Source: Roseateles sp.
GTDB lineage: Bacteria; Pseudomonadota; Gammaproteobacteria; Burkholderiales; Burkholderiaceae_C
Direction: 5' to 3'
DNA: 64,000 bases
Assembly: GCA_016790285.1 (NCBI GenBank)
Contig: JAEUPJ010000041.1
Coordinates: 186,001-250,000 of the forward strand
The translations under genes were made by a program, and so were the position numbers. The notes below the pieces were generated by a model. The model saw nothing but the letters and a program-made list of their open reading frames with translations, made no database searches and was not told the origin of the DNA. Of the stretch, positions 49,308 through 57,131 are shown piece by piece (position 1 is the first letter of the stretch; every line of letters starts with the position of its first letter).

Positions 49308-49892
49308 TCACTGCGCCGGCGCTGCGCCAGGCTTCACCACGGCGTCGGGCTCCTGCTTGCCGAGGATGGCCATGTGCCGGTGCTTGAGTGCGTCGCGGAT
49401 GCGCGGGACGAGGGTGAGGCTGTTCTCGCCCTTGACGGCGAGGTAGTCGTAGCCGATCTCTTCGATCGTTGCAGCGGCGAGCCGGTTGGCTTGCCATTTG
49501 CGCTGGAACTCGCCGCCGGTCGAGACCGTGATCATCACGGCGGCCGACACCGTCAGCACCGCGGCGATGTCCTTCTTGACCTTCTCCTCGCTGATGTAAC
49601 TCTCCAGCTTCAGGATCAGGCCCGACAGCGCACCAAACACCGCTGCGGCCCAGGTGAACCCCCAGTACAGGCCGCTCCACAGGGCGGCGATCTGGCGAGT
49701 CTCGGTGTAGTTGCCGATGATCGCCTTCGCGACGGCGGCCTTGTCGGCGTCCTTGCCCTTGGCGAAGGGCTCCAGCATCTCCTTCATGGTGTCGCCACGG
49801 AGATGGCCTTCACTCTGGCTGAAGTACAGGATCGCGCCGCCGGCGGCCAGCACGACCAGCAGCAGTCTGAGGAGTCTGGAACATCGTGTCAT
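49308..49892 (-). CDS. SLATT-like two-TM protein of unknown function
   Basis: 194 residues from the ATG at 49892. The N-terminal hydrophobic segment LLRLLLVVLAAGGAILYF may be a signal anchor. A pair of membrane helices follows (LYWGFTWAAAVFGALSGLIL and IAAVLTVSAAVMITVS), then GGEFQRKWQANRLAAATIEEIGYDYLAVKG. Two helices followed by a conserved W...R...E-type segment resembles SLATT/DUF4231 proteins, predicted pore effectors. That resemblance is by eye and tentative. No nucleotide-sensor or cyclase gene is beside it, so a defence role is not supported by context. Confidence 0.6.
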   Translation of the reverse strand: MTRCSRLLRLLLVVLAAGGAILYFSQSEGHLRGDTMKEMLEPFAKGKDADKAAVAKAIIGNYTETRQIAALWSGLYWGFTWAAAVFGALSGLILKLESYISEEKVKKDIAAVLTVSAAVMITVSTGGEFQRKWQANRLAAATIEEIGYDYLAVKGENSLTLVPRIRDALKHRHMAILGKQEPDAVVKPGAAPAQ

Positions 49893-50109
49893 GGGCAGTC
49901 GGGCCTGGACGGGCCGCAAGGTCAGCAAACGTCGGACTCACGACGCCCGGCGCCAGCCAGGTGTCGCGATGAGGCATCCTGCCTGCGCGGGCCTGGGGTA
50001 CGGGGTTGCGTATCCACACGCCCAACGAGGCACGGCAGGGAGGCTCGCATTGCACGCGCCCGACCGCATCATCAAAACTGCCGACACGCTGGCGTGCCGC
50101 CCCGGCCGT

Positions 50110-50385
50110 TCAACCCAGCCACACGGGCCGGAACGTTTCGTTCGCAGCCGCCCAGTCGTCCATGCTGATCTCGCTCACGTCCACACCCGACAGGAAGCGC
50201 ACGCGCTGCTGGTGCGACTGCGCGCCGCTCATCTGGCGGCTGCAGCGCAGGATGCTGTCGCGCACCTGGTTGGCGTAGGTGGGCTGCACATTGCGCTGGA
50301 TGGGCTGCAGCTTCTCGGCGGAGCGGGCGAAGAGGCCGGGGAACTGGATGGCGCGGTGGGCGGCAACGGTGGCGACGGCTTGCAT
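50110..50385 (-). CDS. Small hypothetical protein
   Basis: 91 residues. Start ATG at 50385 behind CCAGGAGCCGCC, a strong ribosome site. Sequence runs MQAVATVAAHRAIQFPGLF, a helical RDSILRCSRQMSGAQSHQQR middle and an acidic/aromatic C-terminus with SMDDWAAANETFRPVWLG. It might be a granule- or surface-associated small protein, but no family is recognised. It is divergent from the next gene, which has the same leader sequence. Confidence 0.6.
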   Translation of the reverse strand: MQAVATVAAHRAIQFPGLFARSAEKLQPIQRNVQPTYANQVRDSILRCSRQMSGAQSHQQRVRFLSGVDVSEISMDDWAAANETFRPVWLG

Positions 50386-50400
50386 GGCGGCTCCTGGATG

Positions 50401-50598
50401 AACGTTTTCGATGACCGCCAGTGTCTGCAGCCACCGCCCGGCCGACCATCGCCCTGAACGGGGAGTCGGACGGGAGGCCCTCCCCCTTTTAGGGGGTGTG
50501 TGGGGAGGGGGCCGGGGACCCCCCTCCTGCAGGCCACCTCCGCCCCCCCTCGGGGCGATACCGGCCTTGAGGCCTGCGGCCGAGACTGACGGCCATCG
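50401..50598. other. Divergent control region with GC-rich hairpin
   Basis: Lies between the two divergent small genes. It holds a nested inverted repeat around 50482-50519 (CCTCCCCC paired with GGGGGAGG-type segments around TTTTAG), then further C and G tracts. No clear -10/-35 pair was seen. Both leaders contain CATCGA shortly before CAGGAGCCGCCATG, suggesting related promoter-leader units. Confidence 0.4.
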
Positions 50599-50612
50599 AC
50601 ACAGGAGCCGCC

Positions 50613-50807
50613 ATGAACTCACCAACCCAGACCCGCCCCGCGCCCGCCGAGTGCGCCCCTTACGCCAGCCGCGCCGTGCTGGGCCTGAGCATCCGCCAGC
50701 TGCGCGAGTGGGAGGTGATGGCCTCCCGGCAGCTCGTGGTGTCGCCCAAGCCCGAGGCCGAGGCCTGGGAAGACACCGAGATGGACGTCCGCCGGACGGT
50801 GCTGTGA
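50613..50807 (+). CDS. Small hypothetical protein
   Basis: 64 residues. ATG behind ACAGGAGCCGCC. Sequence has a Pro/Ala-rich start, then SRAVLGLSIRQLREWEVMASRQLVV and an acidic tail (EAEAWEDTEMDV). The LSIRQLREWE helix looks like a short amphipathic or DNA-binding helix, but no family is recognised. Its stop overlaps the next gene's GTG start by 4 bases (GTGA). Confidence 0.6.
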   Translation: MNSPTQTRPAPAECAPYASRAVLGLSIRQLREWEVMASRQLVVSPKPEAEAWEDTEMDVRRTVL

Positions 50808-51028
50808 GCGCGCGCCCGCTGGGGTTCCAGCACCTGCTGATGCGCATGCCGCGCTGGTTCGTCGAGCACGCCCGCAAGACCGAAGCCCGCGGCCGGCGCC
50901 GCCGCGCCGCCCAGGCGCTGCGCTTCGAGCTGGCTTATGCCCGTCCGGCACCGGCACCTGCGTCATCCGCGGCGGCAGCGCAGCCGCAGCCCTGGCCGGA
51001 CACGGTCGCGTTCTGGCAGCACCACTGA
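50804..51028 (+). CDS. Small basic hypothetical protein
   Basis: 74 residues from a GTG overlapping the previous stop. Sequence: amphipathic FQHLLMRMPRWFVEHARK, very basic RGRRRRAAQALR, then Ala/Pro-rich tail ending TVAFWQHH. Translational coupling and in-frame codon use favour it being real, but homology could not be judged. Likely RNA- or membrane-interacting from charge alone (inference). Confidence 0.45.
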   Translation: MSARPLGFQHLLMRMPRWFVEHARKTEARGRRRRAAQALRFELAYARPAPAPASSAAAAQPQPWPDTVAFWQHH

Positions 51029-51167
51029 GGCGCCGCAGGCGGCGCACTCTGGTCGCCCGCCAAGGCGTTTCGGGCAGCCCGCCGGGCGGCTCGTCTGAAG
51101 CTGGCGCGGCGGGCCGGCGGCTGCCTATGGTCGGCCTTGCTCGTTCACTGCCTGCCGGAGCCAGCCC

Positions 51168-51404
51168 ATGTCCAAGCAGTTCAAGGAAGTCCGCCCGCCC
51201 GTCCGCGACGAGGCGCCCACCCGCATCCGCGAGGGCGGCCTGCGCTATGAAAGCAAGGCCGGCGGCAGCCCCTATGCGCGGGACCTCGGCATGGTGCTGT
51301 CGTGTTTCCTCTGTGGCCGCCACCGCCCCCGCGCCGCCCTCAAGACGCGCAAGCTCGTGGGCCGACACCACACGGTCTGCGCCGACGGCTGCACCAAGGG
51401 CTGA
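51168..51404 (+). CDS. Small cysteine-containing hypothetical protein
   Basis: 78 residues. Start ATG preceded by CCGGAGCCAGCCC. N-terminal half is basic and polar (KQFKEVRPPVRDEAPTRIRE). The C-terminal half has CFLC and, 22 residues later, CADGC with intervening basic residues, compatible with a small zinc-ribbon. Resembles short Burkholderiales proteins of unknown role. No partner gene is obvious. Confidence 0.6.
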   Translation: MSKQFKEVRPPVRDEAPTRIREGGLRYESKAGGSPYARDLGMVLSCFLCGRHRPRAALKTRKLVGRHHTVCADGCTKG

Positions 51405-51519
51405 CCGCCAAAGGGCGGCCCGGGCGGCCCGGGCGGCGGGCAAGCCTGAGTTCCGCTCATGGCGGGTGCTGCTTTTGTCATGGCTTCGATCAGCAAGTTG
51501 AGCGAAGACGAGCGATGGT

Positions 51520-51605
51520 GCGCGTTAACCTCGCTCGCTTGTCTCCTCCTCCCGCCTTGGGTGGATTCACCCTTCGGACCGTCACCGGCCGAAGGGTTTT
51601 TCTTT
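51520..51605 (+). ncRNA. Candidate small RNA with exposed CCUCCUCCC
   Basis: Between two small genes, in a 321-base gap. From about 51520 there is an unpaired CTCCTCCTCCC run (51543-51553, anti-Shine-Dalgarno), a hairpin GGGTG-GATT-CACCC (51559-51572) and a strong terminator. A weak promoter-like TTGAGC lies at 51498-51503 with a poor -10 near 51521-51528. The arrangement fits short trans-acting RNAs that pair with ribosome sites. The 5' end is a guess. Confidence 0.35.
51570..51605 (+). terminator. Strong Rho-independent terminator
   Basis: CCCTTCGG pairs perfectly with CCGAAGGG, separated by an 11-base loop, followed by TTTTTCTTT. No recognised coding gene ends just upstream (the nearest stop is 166 bases before), which suggests it ends either a non-coding RNA or a long read-through transcript. 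Confidence 0.85.
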
Positions 51606-51725
51606 GGAGCGCCGCGTGACCGAAACCACGCCCGCGCGCGCTTCGTGAGCTGGCGTGCCCTAGGTGGCGCTGAAGCGGTGCTTTTCGGCGCCTGTGAGCC
51701 GCGTGCTGCTCCTATCGTCACGGCC

Positions 51726-52082
51726 ATGCGCTCCCGCCGCCGCCCTTCGCCCCTGCCGAGTCTCGGCCCCCGTCTGGCCCTCTGCCCGCCGGGCTCGCCG
51801 CGGCTCGTGCTGCAAGAGTGGCTTGCCGCCCACGAGCGGCCCGTGCAGGTAGCGCTGACCGAGCTTGAGCGCTTTTCGGCGCTGATGGCGGCCCAGGGCT
51901 GGCCGGCGCATGTGTCGCGCCTGGCCTACGACAGGCTCTACGCCGGCGAGCGCTTCGGCTTCGCCAAGCGCGTGGGCCATGGCGCCTTGCCCGCATTGGC
52001 GCGGCGGTTGCTTGTCGCTTGGCGAGCGAACCGCGCCCCGTCGGGCCGGCCGGAGCAGCGCGTGCCGCCGCAAGACCGCTGA
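51726..52082 (+). CDS. Hypothetical protein
   Basis: 118 residues from the ATG at 51726; the frame is open further upstream but runs through the terminator, so that part is not translated. Basic N-terminus MRSRRRPSPLPSLGPRLAL, then SPRLVLQEWLAAHERPVQVALTELERFSALMAAQGWPAHVSRLAYDRLYAGERF, helical and well conserved in style. The Arg-rich C-terminus contains RLLVAWRANRAP. No family is recognised. Confidence 0.5.
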   Translation: MRSRRRPSPLPSLGPRLALCPPGSPRLVLQEWLAAHERPVQVALTELERFSALMAAQGWPAHVSRLAYDRLYAGERFGFAKRVGHGALPALARRLLVAWRANRAPSGRPEQRVPPQDR

Positions 52083-52201
52083 GCCCGACCGGGGCGCCCT
52101 TTCAGCCCGCATCCGCAGTGTTGTGGAGCCCGGCGCCCTTCAGCGCTGGTGCAGGGCCTCGATTTGCCCGACGCTCGCGGTTTCGCCAAGGAGACCCGCA
52201 G

Positions 52202-53041
52202 ATGACATCGGTCGTGATCACAGGGGCACGCTACCTCACCCACCCAGAGCAGGCCGACCGGCACGGCCCTTTCGAGAAGACTTTCCTCGCCGAGGGCGAC
52301 TCCTGGATGGACGCCAGCGCCGCGGCGCAGGGATCGCTGCCCTACTACCTGACCCAGGAGTTCAACAAGCGCGGCAAGACCCACCTCATCATCAACATCT
52401 CCACCTCGGGGCAGACGCTGCGGCGCATCACGCAGACGATGCGCGGCGACCTCGTCTGGTGGCTCGCGCAACTGCCCTACGACGCCGTGCTGTTCAGCGC
52501 GGGCGGCAACGACTTCATCGACGCCGCGCGCGACCCCGGGCCGGGCCTGGGCCTGCTGCGCGACATGCAGGGCCAGCCGCTGCCGCCCGACGGCGCCGCG
52601 TGCCTGCGCCAGGACGCGCTGCGCCAGCTCGTCGACGACTACCTCGCGCCCAACTTCGCCGCCATCTACGACGCCCTGCGCGCAAGCCCCAGGAACGCCG
52701 CCACGCCGCTGCTGCTCAATGGCTACGACACCCCCGTCGCGCGCGACGCCCCAGCCATCCCGGGCCTCGTCGGGCCCTGGCTCTACGCGGCCTACCGCAA
52801 GAACCACATCGATCCGTCGTTGTGGCCAGCCCTGACGGCGGCCGTGTTTGCGGCCATCACCGCGGCCCTCGGCGGTTGGCAGGCCGGCCGCACGGGCGTG
52901 GCGCTGGTGCCCACCACCGGTGTGCTCACGCCCGCAGCGCCCGGCTCCACCGGCAGCAGTGGCGACTGGAAGAACGAAATCCACCCCAACGCCAGCGGCT
53001 GGCGCAAGCTGGCCCGGCTCTGGGCTGACCGCCTGGCCTGA
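52202..53041 (+). CDS. SGNH-type hydrolase
   Basis: 279 residues, AAGGAG ribosome site ten bases upstream. Block I is EGDSWMD (catalytic Ser in GDS), block III is SAGGNDF and the C-terminal block V is EIHPNASGW with the Asp/His pair expected to be near. Starts without a signal peptide. Family activity is esterase/lipase or carbohydrate deacetylase; substrate unknown. Middle segment LNGYDTPVAR is typical of this SGNH subgroup. Confidence 0.85.
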   Translation: MTSVVITGARYLTHPEQADRHGPFEKTFLAEGDSWMDASAAAQGSLPYYLTQEFNKRGKTHLIINISTSGQTLRRITQTMRGDLVWWLAQLPYDAVLFSAGGNDFIDAARDPGPGLGLLRDMQGQPLPPDGAACLRQDALRQLVDDYLAPNFAAIYDALRASPRNAATPLLLNGYDTPVARDAPAIPGLVGPWLYAAYRKNHIDPSLWPALTAAVFAAITAALGGWQAGRTGVALVPTTGVLTPAAPGSTGSSGDWKNEIHPNASGWRKLARLWADRLA

Positions 53042-53116
53042 GCGCAGGGCTGCCGCCTCGTCACGCGGCTGTCACGCAGCGGCGCGAGCATCGCGCCTTT
53101 GTGTGAGCGGTGCTGC

Positions 53117-53632
53117 ATGACAACCCTGACTGCCCGGCTGCGCCTGCCGGTGCCTGCCTTCCGGTCGGCCTCGTTGGCCCTCGTGGCCGCGACGGGCCTC
53201 CTCGTCGCTTCTGCCAGCCACGCCAGCGACGCCCCGTTGGCGCTGGGCTTCGGTGACTTCTTCGTGCAACCCCTGGGCCCGCGCGGGCTCACGCCCACGC
53301 CGCGGCTGCTCGACGCCGTCGGCCGCGAGGTGCGGCTGGTGGGCTTCATGGTGCACCGTGAGCACGCCCAGCCCGGGCGCTTCCTGCTCACGCCCCGGCC
53401 GCTGTCCATGGCCGAACACGCCGACGGCGAGGCCGACGACCTGCCGGCTGCCACCGTCACGGTGTTGCTGGCCGAAGGGCAGGCGGCCCGCATCGTCGCC
53501 CACCAGCCCGGGCCGCTGACCCTGACTGGCCGGCTCGAATACGGCCCGCTCGAGGACGAGACCGGCCGCATCTCCTGGCTGCGCCTGCGCCTGCCGCCCG
53601 AGGCCCTTGCCGCCCCGTCTGCTGCTCACTGA
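53117..53632 (+). CDS. Unknown exported protein
   Basis: 171 residues from the ATG at 53117; a TTG at 53099 is possible. Hydrophobic export segment (SLALVAATGLLVASASHA) followed by DAPLALGFGDFFVQPLGPRGLTPTPRL, then VRLVGFMVHREHAQPGRFLLTPRPLSMAEHADGEADDLP and a beta-rich end. No family recognised. It is eight bases from alkaline phosphatase on the same strand, suggesting co-expression. Confidence 0.7.
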   Translation: MTTLTARLRLPVPAFRSASLALVAATGLLVASASHASDAPLALGFGDFFVQPLGPRGLTPTPRLLDAVGREVRLVGFMVHREHAQPGRFLLTPRPLSMAEHADGEADDLPAATVTVLLAEGQAARIVAHQPGPLTLTGRLEYGPLEDETGRISWLRLRLPPEALAAPSAAH

Positions 53633-53640
53633 GACCTTTC

Positions 53641-55674
53641 ATGAACGCCAAGCTGCTCTGCTCCGTCCTGCTGGCCACCCTGGCGGCCAGCCCCGCGCTC
53701 GCCGCGCCCACCGTCACCCGCCTCACGCCGCCGAGCGAGCGCTTTGCCAGCGGCCGCGCGGACCCGGTCATCGCCCGCTTCCTGCCGGGCCAGCGCTTTG
53801 ACCTGCAGGCCACCGTCCAGCCCGACGCCGGGCAGGCGATCACGGCCGCGCGCTTCAGCATCGACGGCAAGCCCGTGGCCGCAACCGTGGCCCTGCGCGC
53901 CTGCGCCAGCGGCTGCGTGAAGGGCCTGCCCGCCCAGGCCGCCATCGCCACCGTGCGCGCCGTCAGCGTCGAGGCCGCGGGCCGGCATGAGTTCAGCGTC
54001 GAAGCCACGCAGGCCGACGGCCAGAAGGTGGTCGCCACCGGCAATTTCGAGGTCGTGCCCTTCGCTGCGGCCCTCGGCCCCAAGGTCCGGAACATCATCA
54101 TCCTGCTGGGCGACGGCATGGGGGCGTCGCAGCGCACGGCGGCGCGCATCGTGCATGGCTACGCCCAGGGCAAGGCGCTGCAGCCCCTGGCCATGGACAG
54201 CTTCACCGCCACGGGCCTCGTGAAGACGGCGTCGCTCAACAGCATCGTGACGGATTCGTCGCCCGGCATGACGGCCTATGTCAGCGGCAACAAGAACAAC
54301 AACAACGAGGAGGGCGTGTTCCCTGACGACACGCTGGACGCCTTCGACAACCCGCGCGTCGAGTACCTCAGCGAATACCTGCACCGCACCCAGGGCAAGC
54401 AGCTCGGCATCGTGACCACGGCGGACGTCTTCGACGCCACGCCAGCTGGCAACGCCGTGCACACCAGCAACCGGGGTGCGGGCACCGGCATCGTCGACCA
54501 GTTCTTCGACGACCGCAGCCGCACCGGCCTGACCGTGCTGATGGGCGGCGGCCGCAAGTGGTTCCTGCCGGCGGGCACGCCGGGCTCGGCGCGCACCGAG
54601 ACCAACGACTACGCCTTCTCCGCGAGCGACCCGCACACGGCCGAGATCGTCAAGCGCTGGGGCGCCGCTCCGGGCGCGATGGACAAGGGGCGCGACCTGA
54701 TCGCCGAGTTCCAGTCCGCGGGCTTCGGCTATGCGGCGACCAAGACCGACCTGGACCGCGCCGACACGGCCAAGCCGCTGCTCGGCCTCTTCGCGTTCTC
54801 CAACATGAACGTGGCGCTGGACAAGATCAACGGCCGCCGCGGCACCGACAAGAACGGCCTGTCCGGCGCCAGCGTCGTGGAGGACTTCGGCCTGCCCGAC
54901 CAGCCCATGCTCGACGAGATGGCCGCCAAGGCGCTGGCCGTGCTCAAGCGCTCGCCCAAGGGCTTCGTGCTGATGGTGGAGGGCGCGTCCATCGACAAGC
55001 AGGCCCACGCCATGGACACCGAGCGCTGGATGCTGGACACGCTGGAGTTCGACCGCGCCGTGCGCGTGGCGCAGGACTTCGCGGCCGAGCACGGCGACAC
55101 GATCGTCATCGTGATGGCCGACCACGAATGCTCCGGCGCGGCGCTGATCGGCGGTGCGACCGTCACCGACAAGGCGCTGGCCGAGCTGGCTGCCAAGAAG
55201 GGCACGGCCAACCTGCGCAACGGCGTCGTCGGCGTGTACGAGAAGGCCGGCTTCCCGCGCTATCGCCTCGCCGCCGACGGCTACCCCGAGACGACCGACA
55301 TCGACTACCGGCTGCTCGTGGGCTACGGCGCCAACGCCGACCGCTACGAGGACTGGCGCACCAAGAAGACCCCGCAGCGCGACGGCCAGCAGCCCTTTGC
55401 CAGCGTCGCGCCGCTGAAGTGGTACCCCGCCAATGCCCAGGAGCGTGACGATGCGCTGGGCGAGTACCTCGTGACCGGCCAGGTCCCGGGCGAACAGGCC
55501 GTGCACACCGCCACCGACGTGCCGCTGTCGGCCTACGGCCCCGGCGCGCTCGCCTTCACCGGCGTGATGGACAACACCGACGTGTTCTTCAAGCTCGCGC
55601 AGGCGGCGGTGAAGGGCGTCGTCGCGCCCGCCGATACTTCGGGCTCCCACAAGCCGCCCAAGCCCAAGCGTTGA
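53641..55674 (+). CDS. Alkaline phosphatase
   Basis: 677 residues, exported (signal MNAKLLCSVLLATLAASPALA). The first 140 residues form an extra beta-rich domain not found in the short enzymes. The catalytic domain starts KVRNIIILLGDGMGASQ (metal ligand Asp) and has the nucleophile motif VTDSSPGMTAYVSG, with Ser where many have TDSAA. Later metal sites: VEGASIDKQAH and ADHECSG. Likely scavenges phosphate or hydrolyses phosphate esters in the periplasm. The stop overlaps the next gene's TTG start by 4 bases. Confidence 0.93.
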   Translation: MNAKLLCSVLLATLAASPALAAPTVTRLTPPSERFASGRADPVIARFLPGQRFDLQATVQPDAGQAITAARFSIDGKPVAATVALRACASGCVKGLPAQAAIATVRAVSVEAAGRHEFSVEATQADGQKVVATGNFEVVPFAAALGPKVRNIIILLGDGMGASQRTAARIVHGYAQGKALQPLAMDSFTATGLVKTASLNSIVTDSSPGMTAYVSGNKNNNNEEGVFPDDTLDAFDNPRVEYLSEYLHRTQGKQLGIVTTADVFDATPAGNAVHTSNRGAGTGIVDQFFDDRSRTGLTVLMGGGRKWFLPAGTPGSARTETNDYAFSASDPHTAEIVKRWGAAPGAMDKGRDLIAEFQSAGFGYAATKTDLDRADTAKPLLGLFAFSNMNVALDKINGRRGTDKNGLSGASVVEDFGLPDQPMLDEMAAKALAVLKRSPKGFVLMVEGASIDKQAHAMDTERWMLDTLEFDRAVRVAQDFAAEHGDTIVIVMADHECSGAALIGGATVTDKALAELAAKKGTANLRNGVVGVYEKAGFPRYRLAADGYPETTDIDYRLLVGYGANADRYEDWRTKKTPQRDGQQPFASVAPLKWYPANAQERDDALGEYLVTGQVPGEQAVHTATDVPLSAYGPGALAFTGVMDNTDVFFKLAQAAVKGVVAPADTSGSHKPPKPKR

Positions 55675-56267
55675 AGACACCCGACACCGCCCCCCGCCGC
55701 CGCAGCCGTGACCGCTGGCGGTGGCTGGCGGTGTTGCTCTTCGTGGCCGTGCTGTGGGGCGTCGTGCAGGCCAGCGGGCTGCGCGGGCAACTGGGCCTGG
55801 AGGCGGTGCGCGAGGGTTTCGCCGCGCACCGGCTCGAGGGCTTCGCGGTGTTCACGGGGCTTTTCATCCTGGCCAACCTGGTGCACGTGCCGGGCGGCTT
55901 CTTCCTGGCGGCGGCCGTGCTGGCCCTCGGCCCGCTGTGGGGCGCGCTGACGACCTATGTCGCGGCCTGCATCTCCTGCACGGTGACCTTCATCGTCGTG
56001 CGCGCGCTCGGGGCCGACGCCCTGCGCGACTTCAACCACCCGATCGCCCGGCGCCTGTTCGCCCGGCTGGACGCCCAGCCGGTGCGCAGCATCGTGATGC
56101 TCAGGCTCGTCTTCCACTCCGTGCCGGCCCTGAACTACGCGCTGGCGCTGTCAGGTGTGAAGCTGCGCCATTACGTCGTTGCCACCCTGCTCGGCCTGCC
56201 CCTGCCCATCGCGGTCGTGACGCTGCTGTTCGACACCTTGGCGGCCTGGTTCGGCTGGGTGGGCTGA
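55671..56267 (+). CDS. VTT-domain (TVP38/DedA-like) membrane protein
   Basis: 198 residues with a TTG start overlapping the phosphatase stop. Basic N-terminus (RRRSRDRWR), then membrane segments WLAVLLFVAVLWGVVQ, FAVFTGLFILANLV, the re-entrant-type FFLAAAVLALGPLWGALTTYVAACISCTVTFIVVR, and later VVATLLGLPLPIAVVTLLF. Pattern fits the VTT family, some of whose members flip or transport lipids. Partner role with the phosphatase (dephosphorylating lipid precursors) is inference. Confidence 0.85.
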   Translation: MKTPDTAPRRRSRDRWRWLAVLLFVAVLWGVVQASGLRGQLGLEAVREGFAAHRLEGFAVFTGLFILANLVHVPGGFFLAAAVLALGPLWGALTTYVAACISCTVTFIVVRALGADALRDFNHPIARRLFARLDAQPVRSIVMLRLVFHSVPALNYALALSGVKLRHYVVATLLGLPLPIAVVTLLFDTLAAWFGWVG

Positions 56268-56326
56268 CCTTCGGCAGGGAATTGCGGCGCACGGGATACT
56301 GCCCCTCCCTACCAGGAGACGCCCCC

Positions 56327-57100
56327 ATGAAGATCTGGCTGACCGCCGCTCTTGCCACTGCCGCCATCGCCGGCGCCCACGCCCAGGCCGCCGACCCGCT
56401 GAAGGCCGCCGTCGCTGCCGACAACCGCCTCGTTGGCAACGTCGCCCGCGACGCCGCGCGCCACCCGTACGAAACGCTGAGCTTCTTCGGCATCAAGCCC
56501 ACCCACACCGTGGTGGAGCTGGCGCCGGGCGGCGGCTGGTACACCGAGATCCTGGCGCCCTACCTGCGCGAATCCGGCCAGCTGTATGCGGCCGACGGCG
56601 GCAGCGCCCGCTTCAAGGCCAAGATGGAATCCATGGGCGTGTACGGCAAGGTCAAGATCACGACCTTCGACGCCAACAAGGGCCTGCTGGACATCGCGCC
56701 GGCCGGCACCGCCGACGCCGTGCTGACCTTCCGCAACGTGCACAACTGGATGAGCATGGGCGAGGGCAAGGCGCAGGCCGTGTTCGACGCCGCCTTCAAG
56801 GCGCTCAAGCCGGGCGGTGTGCTGGGCGTGGAAGAGCACCGCCTGCCCGCCTCGCGCACACAGGACCCCAAGGCCGCCAGCGGCTACGTGCATGAGGCCG
56901 TCGTCATCAAGTTCGCTGAGAACGCCGGCTTCAAGCTGGCCGGCCGCAGCGAGGTGAATGCCAACCCCAAGGACACGGCCGACCACCCTGACGGCGTGTG
57001 GACGCTGCCGCCCACCTACGCCCTCAAGGACAAGGACCGCGCCAAGTACCAGGCCATCGGCGAGAGCGACCGCATGACGCTCAAGTTCGTGAAGCCTTGA
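56327..57100 (+). CDS. Exported class I SAM-dependent methyltransferase
   Basis: 257 residues. Signal peptide (KIWLTAALATAAIAGAHAQA) precedes a Rossmann methyltransferase core: VVELAPGGGWYTEIL (motif I), KVKITTFDAN, VLTFRNVHNW and LKPGGVLGVEEHR. Ends RMTLKFVKP. AGGAG lies nine bases before the ATG at 56327. A methyltransferase with an export signal is odd because SAM is cytoplasmic. The family exists (COG4798-like) but its role is unknown. Confidence 0.85.
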   Translation: MKIWLTAALATAAIAGAHAQAADPLKAAVAADNRLVGNVARDAARHPYETLSFFGIKPTHTVVELAPGGGWYTEILAPYLRESGQLYAADGGSARFKAKMESMGVYGKVKITTFDANKGLLDIAPAGTADAVLTFRNVHNWMSMGEGKAQAVFDAAFKALKPGGVLGVEEHRLPASRTQDPKAASGYVHEAVVIKFAENAGFKLAGRSEVNANPKDTADHPDGVWTLPPTYALKDKDRAKYQAIGESDRMTLKFVKP

Positions 57101-57131
57101 GGACCGGGCGCCCGGCTGCACGGGGGCGCGC

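Noticed and set aside
51459-51725. Upstream part of the frame ending at 52082
   Set aside because: It passes through a strong terminator, and the sequence before 51726 is unlike protein; the ATG at 51726 is the likelier start.
53626-55680. A 684-codon minus-strand open frame opposite alkaline phosphatase
   Set aside because: Sequence is a complement artefact of the phosphatase codons; no motifs, and it lies exactly antisense to a recognised enzyme.
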